Source: JAHJCW01 sp965369995
GTDB taxonomy: Bacteria; Fidelibacterota; Marinisomatia; Marinisomatales; JAHJCW01
Length of the DNA stretch: 9,384 bases
Assembly (NCBI GenBank): GCA_965369995.1
Contig: CBDURO010000051.1
Coordinates: 1 to 9,384 of the forward strand
Direction: 5' to 3'
Shown one piece after another: positions 1 through 6,448 of this stretch. The notes beneath the pieces were generated by a model that had not been told where the DNA came from, did not search any database, and saw nothing but the letters and a program-made list of their open reading frames with translations. How positions within the stretch are numbered: position 1 is the first letter of the stretch; the number at the start of each line of letters is the position of its first letter. The translations under genes were made by a program, and so were the position numbers.

Positions 1-2
1 GG

Positions 3-806
3 TATCGTGACTATAATAAATTTGAAAAAGTAAACGATCCAAATGCCGCTACTAAGAGAGAATATTTACTAGATAAGTTCAACATTAAAGAGAATCTGCT
101 AAATCCTATTTACTTAAGTATATCATATAGATTAAACAATTCTTCAATTCTTAATAAAATAATAAAATATCCACCATTTAGATATTTTTCATACAATACA
201 ATAACCGAATTGGATTTTGACTTTAATAAAATTAAAAGTTTTAATAACGTTTATCTCTCGGGGTATTGGCAGAAAAGTGATTTATTTGAAGAATATCGCA
301 ATATATTAAAAGCAGAGTTTACACTTAAAAAAATAATATCAGAAAAAAACACAATACTTTTAAATAAAATTAAATCCTACAGTAGTGTTGCTATACATAT
401 TAGAAGAGGTGATTTGCTTAGCCGACCTGTTGCTGTAGCAGAACAACCTTTAAGTTCCGAACAGTATTATTATAATGCTATTAATAAAATAAAAGAAAAA
501 GTAGAAAAACCGGAAATATTTGTTTTTTCTGATGATATTAATTGGATTAAGAATAATTATAAATTCGATATTCCGACTACTTATGTCGATAATGATGGTC
601 CGGATTATGAACACTTTAACCTTATGTACAATTGTAAACATCAAATAATTGCAAATAGTACTTTCAGCTGGTGGGCAGCTTGGTTAAATAATTATCAAGA
701 AAAAATTGTCATATCACCAAAATGGTGGTATCGAGACCCTGTTAAAAACGAATCTATTATTCGTATACCTCAGAATTGGATAATATTGGAAAATATAGAA
801 GATTAA
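3..806 (+). CDS. Alpha-1,2-fucosyltransferase-like glycosyltransferase, family GT11 (5' partial)
   Basis: The reading frame is open from position 3 through to the TAA at 804-806, giving 267 visible residues with no convincing start, so the gene begins upstream of the window. A TTG at 210 is in this frame but lies inside conserved sequence and is not the start. Upstream of it the frame reads YRDYNKFE and then EYLLDKFNIKENLL, as in GT11 enzymes. Later come the hallmark HIRRGD (about 394-411, the HxRRGD GDP-fucose-binding motif), FSDD near 525-536 and NSTFSWWAAWLN (about 654-689). GT11 enzymes are cytosolic, transfer fucose from GDP-fucose, usually in alpha-1,2 linkage, and are about 290 residues long. 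The missing part should therefore be roughly the first 20-45 residues, including the usual GGLGNQMFQ motif. The family is clear; the donor and linkage are inferred from it. It lies 27 bases upstream of the dehydrogenase and is probably co-transcribed with it. Confidence 0.9.
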   Translation, partial: YRDYNKFEKVNDPNAATKREYLLDKFNIKENLLNPIYLSISYRLNNSSILNKIIKYPPFRYFSYNTITELDFDFNKIKSFNNVYLSGYWQKSDLFEEYRNILKAEFTLKKIISEKNTILLNKIKSYSSVAIHIRRGDLLSRPVAVAEQPLSSEQYYYNAINKIKEKVEKPEIFVFSDDINWIKNNYKFDIPTTYVDNDGPDYEHFNLMYNCKHQIIANSTFSWWAAWLNNYQEKIVISPKWWYRDPVKNESIIRIPQNWIILENIED

Positions 807-819
807 TTAATATAAAAAT

Positions 820-826
820 GGAAGAG
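820..826 (+). promoter_or_regulatory. Ribosome binding site deciding the dehydrogenase start
   Basis: GGAAGAG lies 7 bases before the ATG at 834. It favours ATG 834 over the in-frame TTG at 831, which would leave a shorter spacer. An ATG at 818 is in another frame. Confidence 0.55.
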
Positions 827-833
827 TATATTG

Positions 834-2165
834 ATGAAAGAAAGATTATCAGTATTTGGACTGGGTAAACTAGGTTGTACTATGCTTGCTTGTTTTGCAT
901 CAAAGGGCTGGCAAGTCATTGGTATGGATATAAATAAACTATCTGTAGATACTGTCAACAAAGGTGAATCTCCGATTTACGAACCTGGTGTAAATGAGTT
1001 GATTAGTAAATATAAAGATAATATTTCCGCTACAAGCGATACTGAACATGCTGTAATGAACTCCGATGTCAGTTTTGTCATAGTTCCTACACCAAGTACT
1101 AAAGATGGTACTTTTTCTACTGATTTTGTAGAAGCTGTAGCAGCAGAAATCGGTAGTATTTTGCGCTCCAAAGATTCTTATCATACGGTAGTTATCACCA
1201 GTACGGTTTTACCGGGAGATATGAAGTTAATCCAAGATCTTTTAGAAAGGACTTCCGGGAAAAAGTGTTCCGAAGGTTTTGGTTTATGTTACAATCCTGA
1301 TTTTATCGCACTTGGCAGCGTTGTGAGAGATTTTTTAAATCCCGAAATAATTTTGATCGGAGAATCCGATAAAAAAGCCGGTGACACATTAGAAAATATT
1401 CATCGCAATCTGATAAGCAATAATCCGAATATACATAGAATGAATTTTTACAATGCGGAATTAACAAAAATTGCTTTGAATTCATATTGCACTCTGAAAA
1501 TAACATTCGCCAACACCTTAGCAGAAATTTGCGAAAATATGCCCGGTGGAAACGTTGATCAGGTTACAAACGCTCTCGGTGATGATCCTCGAATCGGTAG
1601 AAAATATCTGAAAGGCGGTTTAAGTTATGGAGGACCGTGCTTCCCAAGAGATAATCGCGCTTTTGCGAAATCAGCTGAAAATTTTGGCTGCACTACTCCT
1701 TTAGCAGTGAGAACAGATCAAATTAATGACTACCATCGCAATGAGCGAATTCCTAATAAGTTATTAAATTTGATGAAAAAACATAAGACAAAGAAATTAT
1801 CCATTCTTGGATTGACCTATAAAATTGATACACAATTAGTAGAAGAATCCGCTGCAATATCGATTATCAATGCATTGATTAAAAAAGATATCCACTTGTC
1901 TGTTTACGACCCGGCAGGAATGGAAGAAGCAAAAAGAGAAATTACCGATCTTGACAAAATACATTTTACTAATTCAGCTAAAGAGTGCCTCTCCGGAGCC
2001 AAGGTATGTTTTATTGCGACGCCATGGGAAGAGTTTAAATCTCTATCAAAACAAGATTTCTTGAATGCAATGTCTAATAATCCAATAATCATTGATGGTT
2101 GGAATTTGTATTCATTTGAAAATGATAATGATATCAAATATATACGAATTGGGAAAGAAAGTTGA
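834..2165 (+). CDS. Nucleotide-sugar dehydrogenase (UDP-glucose/GDP-mannose dehydrogenase family)
   Basis: This 443-residue protein should oxidise the C6 hydroxyl of a nucleotide sugar to a carboxylate in two NAD-dependent steps, giving a UDP- or GDP-uronic acid for glycan assembly. All three family domains are visible. The N-terminal Rossmann domain has GLGKLG at residues 9-14, an acidic D32 after the second strand (GMDIN), PTP at 85-87 and STVLPG at 123-128. The central helical domain has AELTK at 208-212 and N216. The active-site loop GGPCFPRD puts the catalytic cysteine at C269. The C-terminal UDP-binding domain includes LGLTYK and the later ATPWEEF. Length is normal for the family. Two variations stand out: NPDF replaces the usual NPEF/SPEF glutamate, and Arg follows FP where Lys is commoner in GGSCFPKD. 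The substrate (UDP-Glc, UDP-Gal, UDP-HexNAc or GDP-Man) cannot be settled from motifs. The ATG at 834 is preferred to the TTG at 831. Confidence 0.92.
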   Translation: MKERLSVFGLGKLGCTMLACFASKGWQVIGMDINKLSVDTVNKGESPIYEPGVNELISKYKDNISATSDTEHAVMNSDVSFVIVPTPSTKDGTFSTDFVEAVAAEIGSILRSKDSYHTVVITSTVLPGDMKLIQDLLERTSGKKCSEGFGLCYNPDFIALGSVVRDFLNPEIILIGESDKKAGDTLENIHRNLISNNPNIHRMNFYNAELTKIALNSYCTLKITFANTLAEICENMPGGNVDQVTNALGDDPRIGRKYLKGGLSYGGPCFPRDNRAFAKSAENFGCTTPLAVRTDQINDYHRNERIPNKLLNLMKKHKTKKLSILGLTYKIDTQLVEESAAISIINALIKKDIHLSVYDPAGMEEAKREITDLDKIHFTNSAKECLSGAKVCFIATPWEEFKSLSKQDFLNAMSNNPIIIDGWNLYSFENDNDIKYIRIGKES

Positions 2166-2284
2166 AATATAATCGAAACTTTATTATTTCAATAAAATCA
2201 AGCAAGTGTTTTAATAAGAGTGATTACGAATTCTTTTATGACATTGCCGGCCAATTGATGCAAAAACTCGAATACAAAACGTAG
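2162..2284 (+). other. Doubtful 40-codon open frame in the dehydrogenase/formyltransferase gap
   Basis: The 136 bases between the dehydrogenase stop and the next ATG hold one open frame starting TTG at 2162, overlapping the upstream TGA, and ending TAG at 2282-2284. Its C-terminal half reads protein-like (SDYEFFYDIAGQLMQ), but I recognise no family. There is no ribosome binding site and no in-frame ATG until codon 33. It could be a small coupled gene, the decayed edge of a lost gene, or chance in A/T-rich DNA. A weak 6-bp A/T inverted repeat at 2180-2196 has no G/C stem and is not a convincing terminator. I favour decayed DNA. Confidence 0.2.
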
Positions 2285-2301
2285 TCCGACAAATCATTAA
2301 T

Positions 2302-4026
2302 ATGATATCAGCAGTTAAAGAAACTACAAATAAAACATTACGCATTGGTATTATGTGTAATGGTCTCAATTTTTCCGCATGGGAGGCTGAAACCATACGC
2401 AATCTAATAAATACTAAAGGTGTTTCGCTAGAACTGCTTATTGGCAATGCAGATAGAATTGAACCAATTTGGAACAATAATATCAATTTGGACCTCCAAC
2501 AGCAAAATATTATTAAAAAAGTTCTGCGGCGTATATTTAGAATTTATCGACAATTTTTACAATTCCTCAAAACTCCACTTTGGCAGCGATATCAAAGGTT
2601 TGTTAACAATTTCTTCCCGGCTGATTGTGACAGACAAGTATCAATGAATGATGAATTGATTAATATTGATATGATATATTGCCGGATATACAAAAAGGGG
2701 AAATATTCTCAATATTTTACAGAATCCGATCTTGATAAAATAAATTCATACAATCTTGATATGATATTACGATTTGGATTTAATATAATTCGGGGAGAGA
2801 TACTGAAAGTACCAACTTATGGCGTTTGGTCATTTCACCATGGTGATTATCTTAAATATCGTGGTGGACCACCCGGTTTTTGGGAAATTTACAATGAAGA
2901 TCATTGGAGCGGAGCGATTCTACAAAAGTTGACAGATAAGCTTGATGATGGTATAGTACTTTATCAATCGCAATTCAAAACTGATTTATCATCGTACAAG
3001 AAAAACAAATGTAATTTATTTCTTGGTACCACTACATGGCCGTCTATCGTATGCAGAAATATATTATCTGTTAAAGATGAAAGCATATTTATTAAATCTG
3101 CAACAAGCACTGCTCCGATTTATACTGCTCCTAATAATCTACAGACAATAAAATATTTTTATATAATTATTAAACATAAAATAAAAACTATTTTTAAGAA
3201 AAACTCAGACAATAACCGTGAATTGTGGGCTATCGGGATTATTGATAATCCCGTTCAGTATTTGATTAATTCATTGGATCCTCCTGATATCAAATGGATC
3301 GAACCTCCCTCTAACCGATTTTATGCTGATCCGTTTCTTATTAAAAAGGGGGACACCTCATACATTTTCTTTGAAGATTATTCCTATAGAGAAGAAAAGG
3401 GACGAATTTCTTATGTAAAGACAACGGACTTCAAAACATTTTCAGATGCAAAACCTATAATTGATACCGCATTTCACTTGTCATATCCATTCATGTTGGA
3501 ATGTGAAGGTAAATATTATTGTATTCCTGAACAGCAATCTACCGGGGAAGTTGCACTGTACGAAGCTAAATCCTTCCCGGATTATTGGATGAAAAAAACA
3601 ACTTTATTAAAGGATTTTCCAGGAATAGATCCAACTATTATTAAGTATAATGATTTATGGTGGATGTTTATAGCTAACCAGAAAGACAACGGTTCAAGTA
3701 AGTTATATTTATTCTATTCTGAGAATTTGGATGGACCTTGGGTATCACATAAAAAAAATCCGGTAAAAATATTCCTAAAAATGACAAGACCTGCCGGAGC
3801 AATATTTGAACATAAAGGGAAACTAATCCGCCCCGCTCAAAACTGTACCAAAACTTATGGCGGTAGTACTATTTTTTATGAAATTGTAAACTTATCAATA
3901 GATGATTTTAAAGAAGTCTTTATTGGTGAATTATTACCAAATATAACAAGCCAATATCCAGATGGTCTTCATCACATTATACCAAATAATAATATCACAA
4001 TCATTGATGGTAAAAGATTAGTATAG
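2302..4026 (+). CDS. Formyltransferase-like domain fused to a GINT1/GH43-like beta-propeller; putative glycan-modifying or glycosyl transferase
   Basis: This is a 574-residue two-domain protein. Residues about 13-260 resemble the methionyl-tRNA/sugar formyltransferase fold: a nucleotide-fold opening (LRIGIMCNGLNFSAW), FGFNIIRGEIL near 158, then GVWSFHHGDYLKYRG at 174-188 and KLDDGIVLYQ at 213-222. Against the formyltransferase Asn-His-Asp triad, His (H179) and Asp (D215) are kept but Asn becomes S177. A basic linker (about 285-305) leads to residues 308-574, which start WAIGI and contain PSNRFYADPFLI, FFEDYSYREEKGRIS and YPFMLE. These match the propeller domain of glucosamine inositolphosphorylceramide transferase-like proteins, related in fold to GH43. 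No signal peptide is seen, so it is probably cytosolic. The start is ATG 2302, because the frame is closed by a stop at 2239 with no ATG, GTG or TTG start between. There is no clear ribosome binding site. Domain calls are firm; the reaction is unknown, either acyl/formyl transfer to an amino sugar or glycosyl transfer. Confidence 0.8.
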   Translation: MISAVKETTNKTLRIGIMCNGLNFSAWEAETIRNLINTKGVSLELLIGNADRIEPIWNNNINLDLQQQNIIKKVLRRIFRIYRQFLQFLKTPLWQRYQRFVNNFFPADCDRQVSMNDELINIDMIYCRIYKKGKYSQYFTESDLDKINSYNLDMILRFGFNIIRGEILKVPTYGVWSFHHGDYLKYRGGPPGFWEIYNEDHWSGAILQKLTDKLDDGIVLYQSQFKTDLSSYKKNKCNLFLGTTTWPSIVCRNILSVKDESIFIKSATSTAPIYTAPNNLQTIKYFYIIIKHKIKTIFKKNSDNNRELWAIGIIDNPVQYLINSLDPPDIKWIEPPSNRFYADPFLIKKGDTSYIFFEDYSYREEKGRISYVKTTDFKTFSDAKPIIDTAFHLSYPFMLECEGKYYCIPEQQSTGEVALYEAKSFPDYWMKKTTLLKDFPGIDPTIIKYNDLWWMFIANQKDNGSSKLYLFYSENLDGPWVSHKKNPVKIFLKMTRPAGAIFEHKGKLIRPAQNCTKTYGGSTIFYEIVNLSIDDFKEVFIGELLPNITSQYPDGLHHIIPNNNITIIDGKRLV

Positions 4027-4029
4027 TTG

Positions 4030-4250
4030 TTGAATAACTTATTTAAAAATAAAATAGTAATTATCACAGCCAGAAGCCATAGTATAGGTAAAACAACAGC
4101 TAAACGATTTCCCATTAAGAAGGATGCATTCTAATGTTAGCATTTCGAACAAAATTAGAATTGGAGAAGACTGCTGAGTTAATAAAAAGCAATCATTTGT
4201 TAACGATGAAATTTTATAAAAGTATACAATATACTTTCTTAACTCAATAA
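4030..4250 (+). pseudogene. Truncated, frameshifted short-chain dehydrogenase/reductase (SDR) remnant
   Basis: Directly after the propeller gene, a TTG-initiated frame reads FKNKIVIITARSHSIGKTTA and then KRFPI, the first strand, cofactor turn and first helix of a classical SDR. The match then passes to the next frame near 4111-4120 and continues EGCILMLAFRTKLE followed by LEKTAELIKSN, the second strand and following helix. Joined across a one-base loss near 4117-4118, the two pieces give about 55 residues collinear with an SDR N-terminus. The frame ends at TAA 4248-4250 with nothing recognisable beyond about 4205, so most of the usual ~250 residues, including the YxxxK active site, is absent. 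The glycine-rich TGxxxGIG turn is also decayed to TARSHSIG. The first piece stops at TAA 4132-4134, overlapping an ATG that opens the second. Two tiny coupled ORFs are the formal alternative, but the collinear SDR match argues for a dead gene. Confidence 0.72.
4219..4237 (+). repeat. Perfect 8-bp inverted repeat with a nearby direct copy, upstream of the heptose cassette
   Basis: AAAGTATA (4219-4226), a 3-base CAA loop and TATACTTT (4230-4237) form a perfect inverted repeat. TATACTTT recurs at 4258-4265. All copies sit 35-81 bases before the kinase ATG. The stem is A/T-only apart from one G:C pair and has no T-run typical of a terminator, so it may be an operator-like site, part of a promoter, or chance in A/T-rich DNA. 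No good -35 box pairs with the TATACT at 4258. Confidence 0.35.
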
Positions 4251-4299
4251 TTAACCTTATACTTTATTTTAGAAATATAGACTTAATTAATATTTTAAA

Positions 4300-5310
4300 A
4301 TGATAATTACACGAACTCCTTTTAGAATGACATTGGGCGGTGGTGGCACCGATTTACCATCGTACTATGAAAAATATGGCGGCTTTATCTTCAGTTTCGC
4401 TTTAAACAAATATATGTTTATTACAGTTAAAAGACCGTTTGCTGATGATCTAATTCGCATAAAATATAATATTTCTGAAACTGTTGAAAAACTTTCAGAA
4501 CTTAAGCATGATATTGCTCGTGAATGTCTTTTTAAGTTAAATATTACTAACTCAATTGATGTTGTATCACTGGCAGATATTCCGGCAGGAAGCGGTTTGG
4601 GAAGTTCAAGCAGTTATACTGTTGGCTTGCTAAATGCATTGCATACAATGAAACGCGAATATATTCCATTAAAAAAATTGGCTGAAGAAGCTTGCGACAT
4701 CGAAATGTATCGGTTGAAAAAACCGATTGGTAAACAAGATCAATATCTCGCAGCATTTGGCGGCTTTACGGTTTTAGAGATTTCTAAAAATGGTGATGTC
4801 GAAGTAAAACGAGCTAATATAGATGATTCAACAATTGATGGATTAAACCGAAATTTATTATCATTTTATACTGGCGTTCAGCGTAAAAATGTTGGAATTC
4901 TGGCACGCCAGAGTAAATCTACAGAAAAAAATGAAAAACAAGTTGTGGAATCTCTTCATTATATAAAGGAATCAGGCTACAAAATATTAGACCTTGTTGA
5001 AAGCGGCAATATTACTGAACTTGGGCATATGTTTGATGAGCATTGGAAGTATAAAAAACGTTTGGCAAAAGGTATAACCAATCCACACTTTGATAAAATT
5101 TATGAAACTGCCAAAAAGAATGGTGCTTTAGGTGGTAAAATTACCGGTGCGGGTGGTGGTGGATTTTTCTTGTTCTATTGTGAAGAAAACCAGCATAAAC
5201 TTCGTAAGGCAATGAAAGATGCCGGATTGAAGGAAATGCGTTTTGATTTCGATTATGAAGGTACTAAAGTCCTTGTTAACTTTATGGATTATACGCTTGC
5301 AGGCAACTGA
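4300..5310 (+). CDS. hddA: GHMP kinase, D-glycero-alpha-D-manno-heptose 7-phosphate kinase type
   Basis: This 336-residue cytosolic GHMP-fold kinase should phosphorylate C1 of D-glycero-D-manno-heptose 7-phosphate with ATP, giving the 1,7-bisphosphate on the GDP-heptose route. The three family motifs are intact. RTPFRMTLGGGGTDLPSYY lies at residues 5-23. PAGSGLGSSSS, the ATP phosphate loop, lies at 95-105. KITGAGGGGFF lies at 280-290. KPIGKQDQYLAAFGG at 141-155 carries the likely catalytic Asp (D147) and is typical of the HddA/fucokinase-type branch. Length is normal. It opens a five-gene cassette after a 49-base A/T-rich leader. The next gene, a GmhB-type phosphatase, would use its product, which supports HddA over fucokinase or galactokinase. 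An L-fuco- or other heptose kinase remains possible. The ATG at 4300 is firm because the motif starts within five residues. No strong ribosome binding site is seen. Confidence 0.88.
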   Translation: MIITRTPFRMTLGGGGTDLPSYYEKYGGFIFSFALNKYMFITVKRPFADDLIRIKYNISETVEKLSELKHDIARECLFKLNITNSIDVVSLADIPAGSGLGSSSSYTVGLLNALHTMKREYIPLKKLAEEACDIEMYRLKKPIGKQDQYLAAFGGFTVLEISKNGDVEVKRANIDDSTIDGLNRNLLSFYTGVQRKNVGILARQSKSTEKNEKQVVESLHYIKESGYKILDLVESGNITELGHMFDEHWKYKKRLAKGITNPHFDKIYETAKKNGALGGKITGAGGGGFFLFYCEENQHKLRKAMKDAGLKEMRFDFDYEGTKVLVNFMDYTLAGN

Positions 5311-5836
5311 ACATAAACAAAAAGCAGTATTTTTTGACCGAGACGGAGTATTAAATTATTTAGTAAAAAGAGACGGTTCATTTTATTCTCCTCAACATTT
5401 TGAAGATTTTCAATTAGTTGCCGGAGCAAAAAAAGTTATAGATAATGTACATAAAATGGAATATCTTGTTATTGTAATTTCAAATCAACCGGATATTTCG
5501 CGTGGGAAATTAGCACAATCTGATTTAGACAAAATGACTGATTTGTTATTTGAAAAACTTAATATAGATGATGCATTTTATTGCACACACGATGATGATA
5601 ATGATACCGGCTGCCGCAAACCCGCTCTCGGATTATTTTTCACCGCTCAAAAAAAGTACAATATTGATTTGAACAAATCTTTTATGATTGGTGATACTTG
5701 GAAAGATGTTGAAGCTGCAAAGAATGCCGGGATTCCGATGATTTTAATTGATAAGGATTATAATCAAGATTTAAAGGATGTAAATAGAGTAAAGAACATA
5801 CTTCAAGTTGTATCTTTGATTAAAAATGGAATTTAA
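5297..5836 (+). CDS. gmhB: HAD-family phosphatase, D,D-heptose 1,7-bisphosphate 7-phosphatase type
   Basis: This HAD phosphatase (179 residues from the TTG at 5297) would remove the C7 phosphate from heptose 1,7-bisphosphate. Residues D14 and D16 in DRDGVLN are the nucleophile and acid/base. S62-N63 in ISNQPDISRG is motif II. CRKP (K108) is motif III. GDTWKD (D133, D137) is motif IV. A shortened metal-binding loop, CTHDDDNDTGC, keeps C96, H98 and C106 but has only one of the two cysteines usual in the C-x-C before RKP, so zinc binding may be altered. The start is uncertain. The frame is open further upstream with ATG 5255 (193 residues) and TTG 5243, but those codons overlap the conserved kinase C-terminus. 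TTG 5297 gives a 14-base overlap and a family-like N-terminus. It ends 3 bases before the next gene. A histidinol-phosphatase-like HAD is the alternative; the neighbours favour GmhB. Confidence 0.85.
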   Translation: MQATEHKQKAVFFDRDGVLNYLVKRDGSFYSPQHFEDFQLVAGAKKVIDNVHKMEYLVIVISNQPDISRGKLAQSDLDKMTDLLFEKLNIDDAFYCTHDDDNDTGCRKPALGLFFTAQKKYNIDLNKSFMIGDTWKDVEAAKNAGIPMILIDKDYNQDLKDVNRVKNILQVVSLIKNGI

Positions 5837-5839
5837 TAA

Positions 5840-6436
5840 ATGAATTATATAGATAAATATTTAGACGAAGCACATAGAATAATAGATTCAGTTGATAAAG
5901 ACGCTGTTAATAAAATTGTTGGCTTTTTAATTACTGTTAGAGAAAACAGCGGAAGATTATTCATATTAGGCGTTGGTGGTGGTGCAGGGCATGCATCACA
6001 TGCGGTAAATGATTTTAGAAAAATATGTGGAATAGAAGCATATACTCCAACTGATAATGTGTCTGAACTTACAGCACGAGTGAACGATGATGGTTGGGGA
6101 ACCGCCTATGTTAATTGGTTGAAAATCAGCAAACTGAATCAAAATGATATGATCTTTGTATTTTCCGTTGGTGGTGGAAATGCAGAAAAAGATATAAGTT
6201 TGAACATAATCAAATCATTACAATTGGCTAAAGACGTTGGAGCAAAAGTCTGCGGGGTGGTTGGGCGAGATGGTGGCTATACCGCGCAAGTCGCTGATGC
6301 GTGCGTAATTATACCGTCATTCAACAGTGAAACCGTAACACCTCAAACAGAAGGTTTTCAAGCAGTAATTTGGCATTTAATTGTATCACATCCCAAACTT
6401 CAAAAATTTGAGATGAAGTGGGAAAGTGTTAAATAA
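5840..6436 (+). CDS. SIS-domain sugar-phosphate isomerase 1 (GmhA-related)
   Basis: This is a 198-residue single SIS (sugar isomerase) domain protein, the length of GmhA. GmhA converts sedoheptulose 7-phosphate to D-glycero-D-manno-heptose 7-phosphate in the cytosol. The first phosphate-binding loop region is LGVGGGAGHASHAVNDF (residues 43-59). The second is FSVGGGNAEKDIS (108-120), where classical GmhA has a serine-rich SxSGxSxN loop. VGRDGGYTAQVADACVIIP (141-159) and TEGFQAVIWHL (170-180) follow. By my hand alignment to E. coli GmhA, the catalytic His is kept (H179) but the Gln eight residues before it is Glu (E171), and the Glu of the FAEE segment is not obvious. It may therefore be a ketose/aldose isomerase of a different substrate, or a divergent GmhA. 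It sits 3 bases after the phosphatase and 12 bases before the transaldolase, so it is almost certainly co-transcribed. SIS fold is certain; exact reaction is not. Confidence 0.85.
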   Translation: MNYIDKYLDEAHRIIDSVDKDAVNKIVGFLITVRENSGRLFILGVGGGAGHASHAVNDFRKICGIEAYTPTDNVSELTARVNDDGWGTAYVNWLKISKLNQNDMIFVFSVGGGNAEKDISLNIIKSLQLAKDVGAKVCGVVGRDGGYTAQVADACVIIPSFNSETVTPQTEGFQAVIWHLIVSHPKLQKFEMKWESVK

Positions 6437-6441
6437 AGGAG
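6435..6441 (+). promoter_or_regulatory. Strong Shine-Dalgarno site of the transaldolase
   Basis: AAAGGAG lies 7 bases before ATG 6449 and overlaps the stop codon of SIS 1. It is the best ribosome binding site in the window; most neighbours have weak ones, which suggests the transaldolase is translated more strongly. Confidence 0.7.
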
Positions 6442-6448
6442 AATTATA

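Noticed and set aside
210..806. Fucosyltransferase gene starting at TTG 210
   Set aside because: The frame is open to the window edge and the upstream residues (EYLLDKFNI region) look like GT11 sequence, so 210 is internal and the gene is cut by the window.
2180..2196. Terminator after the dehydrogenase (TTTATT/AATAAA inverted repeat)
   Set aside because: The stem is 6 bp of A/T only with no T-run; expected by chance in DNA this A/T-rich.
2211..2486. Minus-strand 91-codon frame across the start of the propeller gene
   Set aside because: It is antisense to the conserved formyltransferase N-terminus, resembles no family, and has no ribosome binding site; the same holds for the other minus-strand frames in the window.
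4258..4299. Sigma-70 promoter using TATACT at 4258 for the kinase
   Set aside because: No acceptable -35 box lies 16-18 bases upstream, and A/T-rich DNA gives many such -10 matches.
5243..5310. Long N-terminal extension of the HAD phosphatase from TTG 5243 or ATG 5255
   Set aside because: These codons overlap the conserved kinase C-terminus in another frame and would add residues unlike the family; TTG 5297 is preferred, though not proven.
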